Source: Fermentibacter sp964564435
Lineage (GTDB): Bacteria > Fermentibacterota > Fermentibacteria > Fermentibacterales > Fermentibacteraceae
Length of the DNA: 64,000 nucleotides
NCBI GenBank assembly: GCA_964564435.1
Contig: CAZMAT010000008.1
Coordinates: 1-64,000 of the forward strand
Reading direction: 5' to 3'
Part shown: piece by piece, positions 41,005 to 49,405 of the stretch
How positions within the stretch are numbered: the stretch's first letter is position 1
Layout of the letters: each line of letters begins with the position of its first letter
Position numbers and translations under genes: made by a program
Notes under the pieces: generated by a model
Told to the model about the DNA's origin: nothing
Seen by the model: the letters and a program-made list of their open reading frames with translations, nothing else
Databases searched by the model: none

Positions 41005-41888
41005 ACAGAGACGAGTCGACCGAGAGGGTGAAGCTGGGCCATGCCGAGATGCTCAAGGGCGGCGTGATAATGGACGTCGTCACCCCCGAGCACGCCCGGA
41101 TCGCCCAGGAGGCGGGGGCGGTGGCCGTCATGGCGCTCGAGAGGGTCCCCGCTGACATCAGGGCAGCCGGGGGAGTCGCGAGGATGTCCGATCCCGACGT
41201 CGTCAGGCGCATCCAGGAGACGGTGACGATCCCGGTCATGGCCAAGTGCAGGATCGGCCACTTCGTGGAGGCCCAGGTGCTGGAGGCGCTCGAGATCGAC
41301 TTCATCGACGAGTCCGAGGTCCTGACCCCCGCCGACGAGAAGAACCACATCGACAAGCGGGCCTTCAGGGTCCCCTTCGTCTGCGGCGCGACCGACCTCG
41401 GAGAGGCGCTCCGGCGCATCGGAGAGGGCGCCGCGATGATCCGGACCAAGGGCGAGGCCGGCACGGGCAACATCGTCGAGGCCGTGCGGCACGCGAGGGC
41501 CGTCACTTCCGAGATCAGGCGCATCACGACGCTGGGCGCCGAGGAGCTCATGAGCACGGCCAAGGTCATGGGGGCGCCCTACGACCTGGTCTGCTGGGTG
41601 AAGGAGAACGGCAGGCTCCCGGTGGTCAACTTCGCCGCCGGAGGAGTGGCCACCCCGGCCGACGCGGCTCTGATGATGCAGCTCGGGATGGACGGCGTCT
41701 TCGTCGGCAGCGGCATCTTCAAGAGCTCCGATCCCGCCCGCAGGGCTTCCGCCATCGTCAAGGCGGTCAGCCAGTACGGGAATGCGGCGCTCATCGCCGA
41801 GGTTTCCGCGGGTCTCGGAGAGGCGATGCCCGGTATTTCGGTGTCCGACATGCCCGAGGCCGACAGGATGGCCCGCAGGGGCTGGTGA
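41001..41888 (+). CDS. pdxS: Pyridoxal 5'-phosphate synthase, lyase subunit PdxS
   Basis: 295 residues. The ATG at 41001 is chosen for its overlap with the upstream stop; an ATG six bases earlier is possible. Motifs are KLGHAEMLKGGVIMDVV, IPVMAKCRIGHFVEAQ, GEAGTGNIVEAVRH and NFAAGGVATPADAALMMQLG. PdxS joins ribose 5-phosphate, glyceraldehyde 3-phosphate and ammonia into pyridoxal phosphate in the cytosol, in a 12-mer with PdxT. Family length. pdxT follows one base downstream, the usual order. Confidence 0.97.
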   Translation: MNRDESTERVKLGHAEMLKGGVIMDVVTPEHARIAQEAGAVAVMALERVPADIRAAGGVARMSDPDVVRRIQETVTIPVMAKCRIGHFVEAQVLEALEIDFIDESEVLTPADEKNHIDKRAFRVPFVCGATDLGEALRRIGEGAAMIRTKGEAGTGNIVEAVRHARAVTSEIRRITTLGAEELMSTAKVMGAPYDLVCWVKENGRLPVVNFAAGGVATPADAALMMQLGMDGVFVGSGIFKSSDPARRASAIVKAVSQYGNAALIAEVSAGLGEAMPGISVSDMPEADRMARRGW

Positions 41889-41889
41889 A

Positions 41890-42471
41890 ATGGGTCCCGT
41901 CGGCGTCCTGGCCCTCCAGGGCGGCGTCCGCGAACACATCGAGATGCTGCGACGGATCGGGGCGGATGTCCGGGAAGTCAGGCTGCCCGGCGACCTCTGC
42001 GGTCTCTCGCGGCTCGTGCTGCCAGGCGGCGAGTCGACCGCCCTCATCCGTCTCCTCGACATCTGGGGGATGATCGGACCCCTCAAGGACCTCGTCAGTG
42101 ACGGTGTCCCGGTCTGGGGCACCTGCGCGGGAGCCGTGCTGCTCTCGGCGGAGGTCGCCGAACGCGATCACGATGTCGACCAGCCTTCTCTCGGGCTCGC
42201 CAGGGTCCGCGCCGTCAGGAACGCCTTCGGGAGGCAGGTCCATTCCTTCCAGCAGGACCTCGACATCGCCGGGCTGGGAAGGCCCTTCCCGGGCGTGTTC
42301 ATAAGGGCGCCCCTGCTCGAGCCCCTTTCCTCCGGGGTCGAGGTGCTCTGCTCGCTGAAGGAGGGCCCTGTCCTCCTCAGGGACGGCCGGGTATGGCTCT
42401 CCTCGTTCCATCCCGAGCTGACGGCCGACGATGCGCTCCACCGCATGTTCCTGGAATCGCGGGATGAGTAG
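41890..42471 (+). CDS. pdxT: Pyridoxal 5'-phosphate synthase, glutaminase subunit PdxT
   Basis: 193 residues. It opens with VGVLALQGGVREHIEML and has LPGGEST, the nucleophile Cys79 in VWGTCAGAVL, and the His-Glu pair in SFHPELT (~174-176). It releases ammonia from glutamine and channels it to PdxS. Normal length. The last bases overlap the next gene start, so the DUF89-type protein is likely co-translated. Confidence 0.95.
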   Translation: MGPVGVLALQGGVREHIEMLRRIGADVREVRLPGDLCGLSRLVLPGGESTALIRLLDIWGMIGPLKDLVSDGVPVWGTCAGAVLLSAEVAERDHDVDQPSLGLARVRAVRNAFGRQVHSFQQDLDIAGLGRPFPGVFIRAPLLEPLSSGVEVLCSLKEGPVLLRDGRVWLSSFHPELTADDALHRMFLESRDE

Positions 42472-43387
42472 CTGGACAGGGGACGAATCCTGCATCGACT
42501 GCTTCCGGAGGGGGCTCTCCTCCTTCATGACCGCAGGAGGGCTGGGCGGGGGCGAGCATGCGGCCCTTCGCGAGGGTTACATGGAAGACATCGCACGGCG
42601 CATCAGGGCCCATGAGCCGCCACCCCTGGCGGGCGCCGGGGCGTATCTCGACCTGAGGGCCAGGCTGGCCGAGGCCGATATCTTCTCGGGCCTCAAGACG
42701 TCCGTCACGGACGCCCTCCTGGAGATGCTCCCCCGGCTGCGTGAGAGGGCCTCGCGAGGGGGGGACCCCCTGATAGAGGCGCTCGCCATGTCGACCTGGG
42801 GCAATCTCCTGGACGTGGCTCAGGGTGCACCCCTCCCGGGGTCGGCCGAGATCCTGGGGCTGATGGAGGGCCCACTCGCGCTCGACGGTCGCAGGCCGTT
42901 CCTCGATGCCCTGGGCAGCAGCGGTAGGCTGCTCGTCCTGGGGGACAACGCCGGCGAGACCGTGCTCGACCGCCTCTTCCTCGAATACCTGCCGAGGGGC
43001 GTGAAGGTCGTCTATGCCGTCAGGCCCGGCCCGGTGATGAACGATGCGGTCCTCTCCGACGCCGAGAGGGCGGGCATCGGCTGTTTCGCTGCACTGATCG
43101 ACACCGGCCTCGACGCGCCCACCGTCGACCCGTCCCGCATGGGCCCGGCGCTCGGGACGGCCTGGGCGACGGCCGACGCGATCCTCGCCAAGGGGCAGGG
43201 GAACCTGGAGGGCATGGCGGGCTGCGGTGACCGGAGAGTGTTCCATTCCTTCGTCGTGAAGTGCCGGGTGATATCGAAGCTCACCGGACTCCCGGAGGGG
43301 AGCGCGGTGTTCGCCTCCCGGGGGAGCCTGATCGGGGGTGAGGATCCATGCCCATCTACGAGTATCTCTGCAAGAGATGCAACCTGA
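42464..43387 (+). CDS. DUF89/ARMT1-like metal-dependent phosphatase family protein
   Basis: 307 residues, ATG at 42464 inside the end of pdxT. It has the N-terminal Cys pair CIDCFRRGLSSF (~10-21), the core LVLGDNAGETVLDRLF (~160-175), and VKVVYAVRPGPVMND and DAILAKGQGNLEGM near the C-terminus. These are the signature segments of DUF89 proteins, described as metal-dependent damage-control phosphatases acting on harmful phosphometabolites. Next to pdxST, a role in clearing phosphorylated sugar or vitamin B6 by-products is plausible but unproven. The C-terminal ~13 residues overlap the next gene. Confidence 0.78.
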   Translation: MSSWTGDESCIDCFRRGLSSFMTAGGLGGGEHAALREGYMEDIARRIRAHEPPPLAGAGAYLDLRARLAEADIFSGLKTSVTDALLEMLPRLRERASRGGDPLIEALAMSTWGNLLDVAQGAPLPGSAEILGLMEGPLALDGRRPFLDALGSSGRLLVLGDNAGETVLDRLFLEYLPRGVKVVYAVRPGPVMNDAVLSDAERAGIGCFAALIDTGLDAPTVDPSRMGPALGTAWATADAILAKGQGNLEGMAGCGDRRVFHSFVVKCRVISKLTGLPEGSAVFASRGSLIGGEDPCPSTSISARDAT

Positions 43388-43776
43388 TCTTCCAGTTCTT
43401 CGTGAGATCGAGCGCCGGAGCCGGTCCGGCCTGCCCGAAGTGCGGCGCGAAGGGGCTCGAGCGGGTGATGAGCTCGTTTGCGCCCGTGAGGGGGACCTCT
43501 TCGAGATCTTCCGGGGATGACGGGATCCCGTCAGACCTCGCAGGCCTCGACGAGAGCGATCCGCGTGCCATGGCGAGGGCGATCCGCCGCATGGCGGACG
43601 AGATGGGCGAGAGCCTCGGCCCGGAGCTGGACGAGGCCATAACAAGGCTCGAAGCCGGCGAGGACCCCGGGCAGGTGGAGAGGGAGCTCGAGGATGCCGG
43701 GCTGGATGATGAGGATGATTCCGGGACACAGCACTCCGGGCCTCCCGCGAGGGATCCCGGGCTCTACGACGCCTGA
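43348..43776 (+). CDS. FmdB-type zinc-ribbon protein
   Basis: 142 residues. The first ~45 residues are the FmdB/CxxC-CxxC-SSSS zinc ribbon: MPIYEYLCKRC...CPKCGAKGLERVMSSF. The Zn would be held by the two CxxC pairs (Cys 8/11 and ~32/35). The rest is an acidic tail with the AIRRMADEMGESLGPELDEA helix seen in longer family members. FmdB is named from a formamidase regulator, but most members have no tested function. The gene overlaps the DUF89 gene by 40 bases. Confidence 0.82.
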   Translation: MPIYEYLCKRCNLIFQFFVRSSAGAGPACPKCGAKGLERVMSSFAPVRGTSSRSSGDDGIPSDLAGLDESDPRAMARAIRRMADEMGESLGPELDEAITRLEAGEDPGQVERELEDAGLDDEDDSGTQHSGPPARDPGLYDA

Positions 43777-43803
43777 CGGCGGCAGACGACACAGGGAGGG
43801 AAC

Positions 43804-44082
43804 ATGCCCAGGCTCTACAGGACCGACACTCCATCCGAAGCCGATCTGAGGGTCTTCGTGACCGACGTCAGGACCGATGCCGACCTGGTCTGCTTCGTCA
43901 CGGAGAGCCAGTGGGAGGCCGACAGGGCCACGATGTGGTTCTACACCGACATCCCGGGCGAGGCCGAGAAGACGGTGGCCTTCGTCGAGAACCGGTTCGA
44001 TGCCGATCTGACCGTCTTCTTCACAGATGTCCCGTCTGACGGCGAGTGGCTGGACAGGAGCAGGGAGGGGCTGCTCCCGTAG
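43804..44082 (+). CDS. DUF6150-like small repeat protein
   Basis: 92 residues with GGAGGG upstream. The sequence MPRLYRTDTPSEADLRVFVT matches the opening I know from DUF6150-type proteins ('MPR-Y-x-T-D...ADIRV'). It is built from about four ~22-residue units, each with an [E/D]AD-x-x-V-x-F-x-T/E pattern (SEADLRVFVTD, TDADLVCFVTE, GEAEKTVAFVE, FDADLTVFFTD). This suggests a small regular beta sheet. Function unknown. A terminator follows. Confidence 0.65.
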   Translation: MPRLYRTDTPSEADLRVFVTDVRTDADLVCFVTESQWEADRATMWFYTDIPGEAEKTVAFVENRFDADLTVFFTDVPSDGEWLDRSREGLLP

Positions 44083-44135
44083 ACCCCGGCTCTCCTGCCG
44101 GTCTGCCGTCGTACGGGAGTGACCGAAAAATGCAG

Positions 44136-44161
44136 GGAGGGGCTGCGGGAGCAGCCCCTCC
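44136..44161. terminator. Bidirectional terminator between DUF6150 and aminotransferase genes
   Basis: A perfect 11-bp stem (GGAGGGGCTGC / GCAGCCCCTCC) with a GGGA loop. On the minus strand it is followed by CTGCATTTTTC, so it is a good Rho-independent terminator for the aminotransferase operon; it also lies 54 bases after the DUF6150 gene. Confidence 0.75.
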
Positions 44162-44179
44162 ATCGTCTGCCGGGGACTT

Positions 44180-45322
44180 TCAGCCGAAGAACGCGGCGAC
44201 AGCCGAGGCGACCTCCTCCTGCTGTCCCGGCGTGATCTCCGGGAACATGGGCAGGGTGATGTTCCGCGAGCTGTTGAACTCCGACACCGGGAAGTCGCCC
44301 TCGGCGTATCCCAGATGAGCGTAGGCCTCCTGCAGGTGCAGGGGGTACGGGTAGTGAAGACCCGATCCGATCCCCTTCGATGCCAGGTACTCGCCCAGTT
44401 CCTTCCTGGCTTCCGTGTGGACGGCGTAGAGGTGCCAGGAATGGACGGCGCCCTCCTCGGCCGGCGGGAGCTCCACGGGGCATCCCGCCAGCAGTTCGCC
44501 GTACCTGGCGGCGGCTTCCGCGCGCATGCGGTTCCAGTCCGGCAGGTACCGGAGCTTCACGCCCAGCACGGCCCCCTGGATGGCCTCCATCCTGTAGTTG
44601 TGGCCGATCTGCGAGTAGAAGTACTTGCGGCTCGATCCGTGGTCGCGGAAGGAGCGGAGCCTCTCAGCCATCTCGGCGGAACGGGTCGTCACTGCGCCGC
44701 CCTCGCCCCAGGCCCCGAGGTTCTTGCCGGGGTAGAAGCTGAACGCCGCGGCCGTGCCGAACGAACCCGTCATCCTGCCGCCCCTCGAGGCCCCGTGCGA
44801 CTGGCAGGCGTCCTCGAAGAGCGACAGGCCGAACCGGTCGGCGATGCTCTCGAACTCGGCAAGTTCGGCCGGGCGCCCGTACAGGTCCACCGGGAGGATG
44901 GCCGACACGGCCGCGCCGGAACGGGGATCGACCGACCTCCCTCCGCGCGAGTTCTCCTCCAGGAATGCCTCGACCGCGCGCGGCGAGAGGTTCCACGTGC
45001 CCCTGTCCACGTCGGCGAAGACCGGTACGAGGCCGGCCATGACCACGCCCTCGGCGGTTGCCGTGAACGTGTTGGGCGGCAGGATCACCCCGCTGCCGCG
45101 GGGGAGGCCGGAAACAGCGAGCATCGCATGCACGGCGTCCGTCCCGCTGGACATGCCGACGCAGTGATCGATCCCGCAGAAGGCGGCGAAGTCCTCCTCG
45201 AAGGCCCTGACCTTCGGCCCGAGGATGTAGGCCGTGTTCTCGAAAACCTCTGTCAGTCCCGCCGTTATCTCGGCGCCGATCGCCGCGTACTGCTGCTTGA
45301 GGTCGAGGAAGGGTACCGGCAT
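44180..45322 (-). CDS. DegT/DnrJ/EryC1 sugar aminotransferase
   Basis: 380 residues. The ATG at 45322 begins MPVPFLDLKQQYAAIG with a GGGAGAAG leader; the longer frame is rejected. PLP binding: the Lys of SFYPGKNLGAWGEGG, the GTDAVHAML region, and FEDACQSHGA with the cofactor Asp. These enzymes transaminate nucleotide-linked keto sugars for lipopolysaccharide or other surface glycans. It is the last gene of a three-gene minus-strand set with a glycosyltransferase and a membrane protein. Confidence 0.9.
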   Translation of the reverse strand: MPVPFLDLKQQYAAIGAEITAGLTEVFENTAYILGPKVRAFEEDFAAFCGIDHCVGMSSGTDAVHAMLAVSGLPRGSGVILPPNTFTATAEGVVMAGLVPVFADVDRGTWNLSPRAVEAFLEENSRGGRSVDPRSGAAVSAILPVDLYGRPAELAEFESIADRFGLSLFEDACQSHGASRGGRMTGSFGTAAAFSFYPGKNLGAWGEGGAVTTRSAEMAERLRSFRDHGSSRKYFYSQIGHNYRMEAIQGAVLGVKLRYLPDWNRMRAEAAARYGELLAGCPVELPPAEEGAVHSWHLYAVHTEARKELGEYLASKGIGSGLHYPYPLHLQEAYAHLGYAEGDFPVSEFNSSRNITLPMFPEITPGQQEEVASAVAAFFG

Positions 45323-45336
45323 CTCTTCTCCCGTGC

Positions 45337-45810
45337 CTAGAGCCCGCGCATAGGTCTCCGCGTCTCCCAGGCGGTCATGAGCCTCCTCCTGGCCAGGCAC
45401 CTCCAGGCCAGGGAGAAGAACATGGGGCTCTCGGGGTAGTTCCCGAGGTCCATGACGACATGCAGCAGGAAGCCTGCCGCAATCCCGAGCAGCGCAGGGT
45501 CCGACAGCCACAGCCCGAGCCCGGCGCAGAGCATGATGAGTTCCACGGAGTGCAGGACAGGGAACGTCCAGTAGTCGGGTATGCGCCTCCTGAAGCCGTA
45601 CCTGTTGCCCAGGTCCTCCTCGTTGTGCAGGAGGCCTCGCAGGAGTGAGCGGGGATCGGAGGGCATCCCGGATTTCAGATAGAGCTCGACATGGTCGATG
45701 TCGATCAGGCTCCCGGACAGGAAGATGGACACTCCCATCACCGGCGACCCTGCCAGGGCGGCGGCCGCTCCCGCTGCGCCGGAGGCGACGATGTGCACCG
45801 CCGCTCTCAT
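45337..45810 (-). CDS. YdjM-like membrane-bound metal-dependent hydrolase
   Basis: 157 residues with three or four hydrophobic segments. It contains the SLIDIDHVELYL motif (~33-44), a second HNEEDLGNRYGF region, and LLHVVMDLGNYPES (~115-128). The D-x-D-H and HVxxD arrangement is that of the YdjM/DUF457 putative hydrolases. Some members are linked to lipid or SOS functions, but the activity is mostly untested. Encoded between a glycosyltransferase and a sugar aminotransferase, so a role in surface lipid or glycan processing is plausible. Confidence 0.6.
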   Translation of the reverse strand: MRAAVHIVASGAAGAAAALAGSPVMGVSIFLSGSLIDIDHVELYLKSGMPSDPRSLLRGLLHNEEDLGNRYGFRRRIPDYWTFPVLHSVELIMLCAGLGLWLSDPALLGIAAGFLLHVVMDLGNYPESPMFFSLAWRCLARRRLMTAWETRRPMRGL

Positions 45811-45829
45811 CCCGCGGCCGGGTTTCCCT

Positions 45830-46729
45830 TCATTTCACCAGGATGTAGTTGCGGTACTCGCCCAGCTTCATGCCGAGCATCCGCTCGACGGCGCTCAGGA
45901 ACCTGGTCGACGGCCTGAGGTGCCGGTGGCCGGGGGGCGACGAGGGGTCGCGGAAATCCTCGGCCCTCCAGTTCTTCGAGGCGATCCTGTCCGCCATCAC
46001 CGAAGGGTGGGTGCCTTCGAAGACCGCGACCTTGTCGAGCGGGCCGTAGTCCCAAGGCCTGGAAGGCTCGGGATGCCTCCTGTCCACCCAGTCCCTGCCG
46101 TGGTGGAGGCTGTCGAGGGCTATCGTCTTGCGTCTCATCACCTCGGGATGGCGCACCCAGCCGTAGTGGTACACGAAGGCCCCGGTGTCGGCCACGCGCA
46201 TCTTGAGCCCGTCCCTGCGGAAGCTCTGCGCGCTCTTCCAGCTCCTGACGGACGGCAGGTTGCGGATCATCCTGATCTCGCGGCTGTACCAGTTGTGCGC
46301 ACGCTGCACCCTAGAGTAGTCCCCCCAGAAGTGGTTGTAGTGGAACAGGAGCCCGTCCACGTCACCCCGCCCGTCGTATCTCGCGAGAGTGTCGAGGATC
46401 CTGGGATAGTCATGCTCGTGCAGAACCTCGTCCGCCTGCAGGTAGAGGCACCAGGGCGACCTGCACTCGTCCAGGGCGATGTTCGTCTGGTCGGCGTTGG
46501 TGGCGCCGTGGACGTACCGCGAGGGATCCCATCTCGACCGGACGATCCTGATACGTGGATCCCCGATGCCTTCGACGAGGGCTTCGGTTTCGTCGGTGCA
46601 GTCGCCGAGGTTGACGATGAACTCGCACACCAGGGGCAGGGCGGACCTGATGGCCTCCCCGAGAGGATAATCAAGCCTTACGGCATCCCTGGCGAACGTG
46701 AATCCGGATATCTCCGGCGTGGCGGCCAT
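45830..46729 (-). CDS. Family 2 glycosyltransferase
   Basis: 299 residues. The ATG at 46729 has GGGAGCAGGG before it; the longer frame is antisense to another gene. The GT-A fold is shown by VCEFIVNLGDCTDETEALVE (~38-57), the donor-site segment NADQTNIALDECRSPWCLYL, and LQADEVLHEHDY where a DxD-like metal site is expected. No membrane helices, so it is cytosolic or membrane-associated. First gene of the minus-strand set, divergent to another GT2 gene at 46800. Sugar unknown. Confidence 0.8.
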   Translation of the reverse strand: MAATPEISGFTFARDAVRLDYPLGEAIRSALPLVCEFIVNLGDCTDETEALVEGIGDPRIRIVRSRWDPSRYVHGATNADQTNIALDECRSPWCLYLQADEVLHEHDYPRILDTLARYDGRGDVDGLLFHYNHFWGDYSRVQRAHNWYSREIRMIRNLPSVRSWKSAQSFRRDGLKMRVADTGAFVYHYGWVRHPEVMRRKTIALDSLHHGRDWVDRRHPEPSRPWDYGPLDKVAVFEGTHPSVMADRIASKNWRAEDFRDPSSPPGHRHLRPSTRFLSAVERMLGMKLGEYRNYILVK

Positions 46730-46799
46730 GCCCTGCTCCCGTCGCGTCGTTGCGGCCCGGCCCCCGCCCGGGTATTGTCCGGGCTGGATCGGAGGTTCC

Positions 46800-47591
46800 T
46801 TGGCACTTTCAGTCGCGATTATAGCACTGGACGAGGAGAACGACCTTCCGGGGTGCCTGGCCTCCGTGGGCTTCGCCCGCGAGGTGGTCCTGGTCGATTC
46901 CGGAAGCTCCGACGCCACTCCTGCGATCGCCCGGGAGGCCGGCGCCAGGGTCCTACTGCACCCGTTCACGGGCTTCTCGGCGCAGAAGCAGTTCGCATGC
47001 GACTCCACGACCGGAGACTGGATCCTCGTCCTCGACGCCGACGAGAGGGCCGGCCCGGGCCTCGGGGATGCCATCCAGCGGGCCATGGCCTCGGGGTCGG
47101 CCGACGCCTACAGGATCTCCCGCAGGACGGTCTACATGGGCCGCGTGCTCAGGTTCGGCCCCTGGGGCGGTGACCGCCCCCTGAGGCTCTTCAGGCGCGG
47201 CTGCGCCCGGTTCGGCTCCGAATCCGTCCACGAGAGCCTGAGGGCGGATTCGCCCGCCCCCGTCCTCCGGGGGGGCTTCCTGGAGCACCGACCCTACCGC
47301 GACTTCCGCGAGCACATGGAGAAGATGGCCCGCTATGCCTCGCTCTGGGCCGCCCAGGAGAGCGCATCCGGCAGGCGGGCCTCCGGGCTCGACGTGCTGC
47401 TGCGCCCCAGCTGGAGGCTGTTCAGGGGGGCTTTCCTGCAGCTCGGCCTGCTCGACGGCGTGCCCGGGCTGGCGGCGTCGTTCAGCTCGGCCGTCTACGC
47501 CTACTGGAAGTACATGGCCCTTTACGAACTCACCCGGGCGGCCGCAGGCCCCCCGGGTCCGGCGGCAGCCGGGGATGGGAGGTCATCGTGA
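46800..47591 (+). CDS. Family 2 glycosyltransferase (LPS core type, WaaE/KdtX-like)
   Basis: 263 residues from a TTG at 46800, four bases after GGAGG; an upstream ATG is antisense to the divergent gene. It opens LSVAIIALDEENDLPGCLAS and has VVLVDSGSSDATPAIAREAG, the DxD in WILVLDADERAGPG, and FRRGCARFGSESVHESL (~135-152). This is the WaaE/KdtX group, which adds a sugar to the LPS inner core. The stop overlaps the next gene start (GTGA). Confidence 0.82.
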   Translation: MALSVAIIALDEENDLPGCLASVGFAREVVLVDSGSSDATPAIAREAGARVLLHPFTGFSAQKQFACDSTTGDWILVLDADERAGPGLGDAIQRAMASGSADAYRISRRTVYMGRVLRFGPWGGDRPLRLFRRGCARFGSESVHESLRADSPAPVLRGGFLEHRPYRDFREHMEKMARYASLWAAQESASGRRASGLDVLLRPSWRLFRGAFLQLGLLDGVPGLAASFSSAVYAYWKYMALYELTRAAAGPPGPAAAGDGRSS

Positions 47592-48451
47592 ATCGCTGTA
47601 CCGGTCGTCCAGCCGCTGTTGCGGCGCTTTCGCTCGGCCTGCTGATGCCCTCGTGCGGCGGTTCGGATCCCACGGGTCCGGGGCCTGATCCCCAGCCCGG
47701 GGACGGGCTCGTAATCGATCACCTCTGCACCGACATCTCGGAGATCCCTGGCGCATGGGTCGACTCGGCGCAGGCCGGGCTCTTCGTCCACTACGCCCAT
47801 ACCTCCCACGGTTCGCAGCTCGTCACGGGGCTCGAGCTCATCGAGGCCGGACAGCCCTCCTTCGATGTGGAGATCGGATACAGCGAGCTGCCCGGGGCTC
47901 CGGGCGCACTCTGCATCTTCGACGGGCAGTCCGGCGAGACCTACATCACCCCGGAACTCTACTGGCAGGGGGAGGACGCCATCGACATGACCCGCGAGGT
48001 CCTGGATGCGAATCCCTCGCTGAACGTGTCGATGTGGTCGTGGTGCACGCAGTGCGACTACTACTCCGAGGGCGAGGTGCAGGACTACCTGGATGCGATG
48101 GTCCTGCTGGAGTCCGAGTACCCGGGCGTGACCTTCGTCTACATGACGGGGAACGCCCAGGCCGAGGGCGCGGACGGCTACAACCGCAGCCTGCGGAACC
48201 AGCAGATAAGGGATTTCTGCGAGGCGAACGACAAGGTGCTGTTCGACTTCGAGGACCTGGACAGCTGGTGGTTCGATCCCTCCGAACAGCAGTGGGAGCA
48301 GGCCACGGCCACCTTCGAGGGCCACACCTTCCCCGTCGAGCACCCCGAGTTCGAGGGCGACGAGGCGGGCCACACGACTTTCGAGAGCTGCGTCCAGAAG
48401 GGCTGCGCGGTCTGGTGGCTCGCGGCGAGGCTGGCGGGATGGGAGGGCTGA
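47588..48451 (+). CDS. Exported lipoprotein of unknown function
   Basis: 287 residues, GTG start overlapping the glycosyltransferase stop. A lipoprotein signal ends at LGLLMPSCGGSD (Cys ~23), and a Pro/Gly linker follows. The mature domain has YAHTSHGSQLVTGLELIE, VSMWSWCTQCDYYSEGEVQD, VYMTGNAQAEGADGYNRSLR, QQIRDFCEANDKVLFDFED and a closing GHTTFESCVQKGCAVWWL. The GN...N...LR...IRDF pattern is reminiscent of SGNH hydrolases, but the GDS start motif is not evident. Several Cys could form disulfides. I do not assign a function. Confidence 0.6.
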   Translation: MNRCTGRPAAVAALSLGLLMPSCGGSDPTGPGPDPQPGDGLVIDHLCTDISEIPGAWVDSAQAGLFVHYAHTSHGSQLVTGLELIEAGQPSFDVEIGYSELPGAPGALCIFDGQSGETYITPELYWQGEDAIDMTREVLDANPSLNVSMWSWCTQCDYYSEGEVQDYLDAMVLLESEYPGVTFVYMTGNAQAEGADGYNRSLRNQQIRDFCEANDKVLFDFEDLDSWWFDPSEQQWEQATATFEGHTFPVEHPEFEGDEAGHTTFESCVQKGCAVWWLAARLAGWEG

Positions 48452-48458
48452 CCAGGCG

Positions 48459-49376
48459 ATGGAGCGCGACTGGAACCGGCGCATGAATCCCGGCTGCATC
48501 GGCATCCCTCTTGCGCTGGCCGCCGTCCTCGTGGCTGCGTGTTCCACGGAGGCCTGCACCAGCTTCGTCGAGTACGCCTCGGGCGGGGCCTGGTACGGGA
48601 TGAACTTCGACTGGTACCCCGACCAGGAGATCCTCTTCAGGATAGAGACGGACATGGAGGGCGGCAGGGTCTTCACGATGGCATTCATCGCCGGCGGCGA
48701 CACCGTTTCCACGGTGGGCATGACCGGGGACGGCAGGTTCTCCACCCTCCAGGTGACCGACGCGGAATGGACGGGCCCCGACCCCGACGGGGGAGCGCCG
48801 CTCATCTTCTGGCCGTTCTACGCGCTGATCTACCGTGGAGCCTCGATGGACGACGTGGCGGAGATGGTGCTGGACGACACCTACGCGCAGTACGACGACC
48901 CGCCCCTGCACGTGATGACCGCCGACGCATCGGGGCGCGCGATGATCATCGAGGTCGGCGCGGACGGCAACGACATCCTCGAACTCGGCGACAGGCCGTT
49001 CATGGCGATGACCAACTTCCACTCCTGCTCCTGGGCCGGCAGGGACCCCGCCCTCATCGAGGGCTGCGGCGCCGACAGGTACAGGGCCGCGCTCTACATG
49101 CTGAAGGACAGCCTCGGCGCCATGTCGCCGGAGACCGGGATGGCCGTTCTGGAGGCCGCGGAGAACCTCAGCTACGACTTCCCCACGAGGGCCTCGATGG
49201 TGTTCGACGCCTCGCACGGAATCGTGTACCTGGCGGCGGAGGGCGACTTCTCGCGCATCTGGCGGCTCGATGTGAACACCGGGATCCTCGAGGGCCGGAT
49301 GGGCGAGCCTTCCTCCAGCCGGCGCATACTCGACCCCGGCGGGATCACGACCTCCGAACTGGGATCGGACGGCTGA
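48459..49376 (+). CDS. Secreted Ntn-hydrolase, choloylglycine hydrolase / penicillin V acylase family
   Basis: 305 residues; the ATG at 48459 is used, with ATG 48483 as alternative. After a hydrophobic export signal the sequence is TEACTSFVEYASGGAWYGMN. Cleavage before the Cys (about residue 33) would expose it as the N-terminal nucleophile, and CTSF with GMNFDWYPD is the usual beginning of this family (compare 'CT.f....G..l.gRNfDw'). It would cleave linear amides such as acylated amino acids, bile-salt-like or penicillin-like compounds, outside the inner membrane. Seven bases after the lipoprotein gene, so probably co-expressed. Confidence 0.78.
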   Translation: MERDWNRRMNPGCIGIPLALAAVLVAACSTEACTSFVEYASGGAWYGMNFDWYPDQEILFRIETDMEGGRVFTMAFIAGGDTVSTVGMTGDGRFSTLQVTDAEWTGPDPDGGAPLIFWPFYALIYRGASMDDVAEMVLDDTYAQYDDPPLHVMTADASGRAMIIEVGADGNDILELGDRPFMAMTNFHSCSWAGRDPALIEGCGADRYRAALYMLKDSLGAMSPETGMAVLEAAENLSYDFPTRASMVFDASHGIVYLAAEGDFSRIWRLDVNTGILEGRMGEPSSSRRILDPGGITTSELGSDG

Positions 49377-49405
49377 GGAAAGCCTCCCGCTGCCCCGGTC
49401 CCGGT

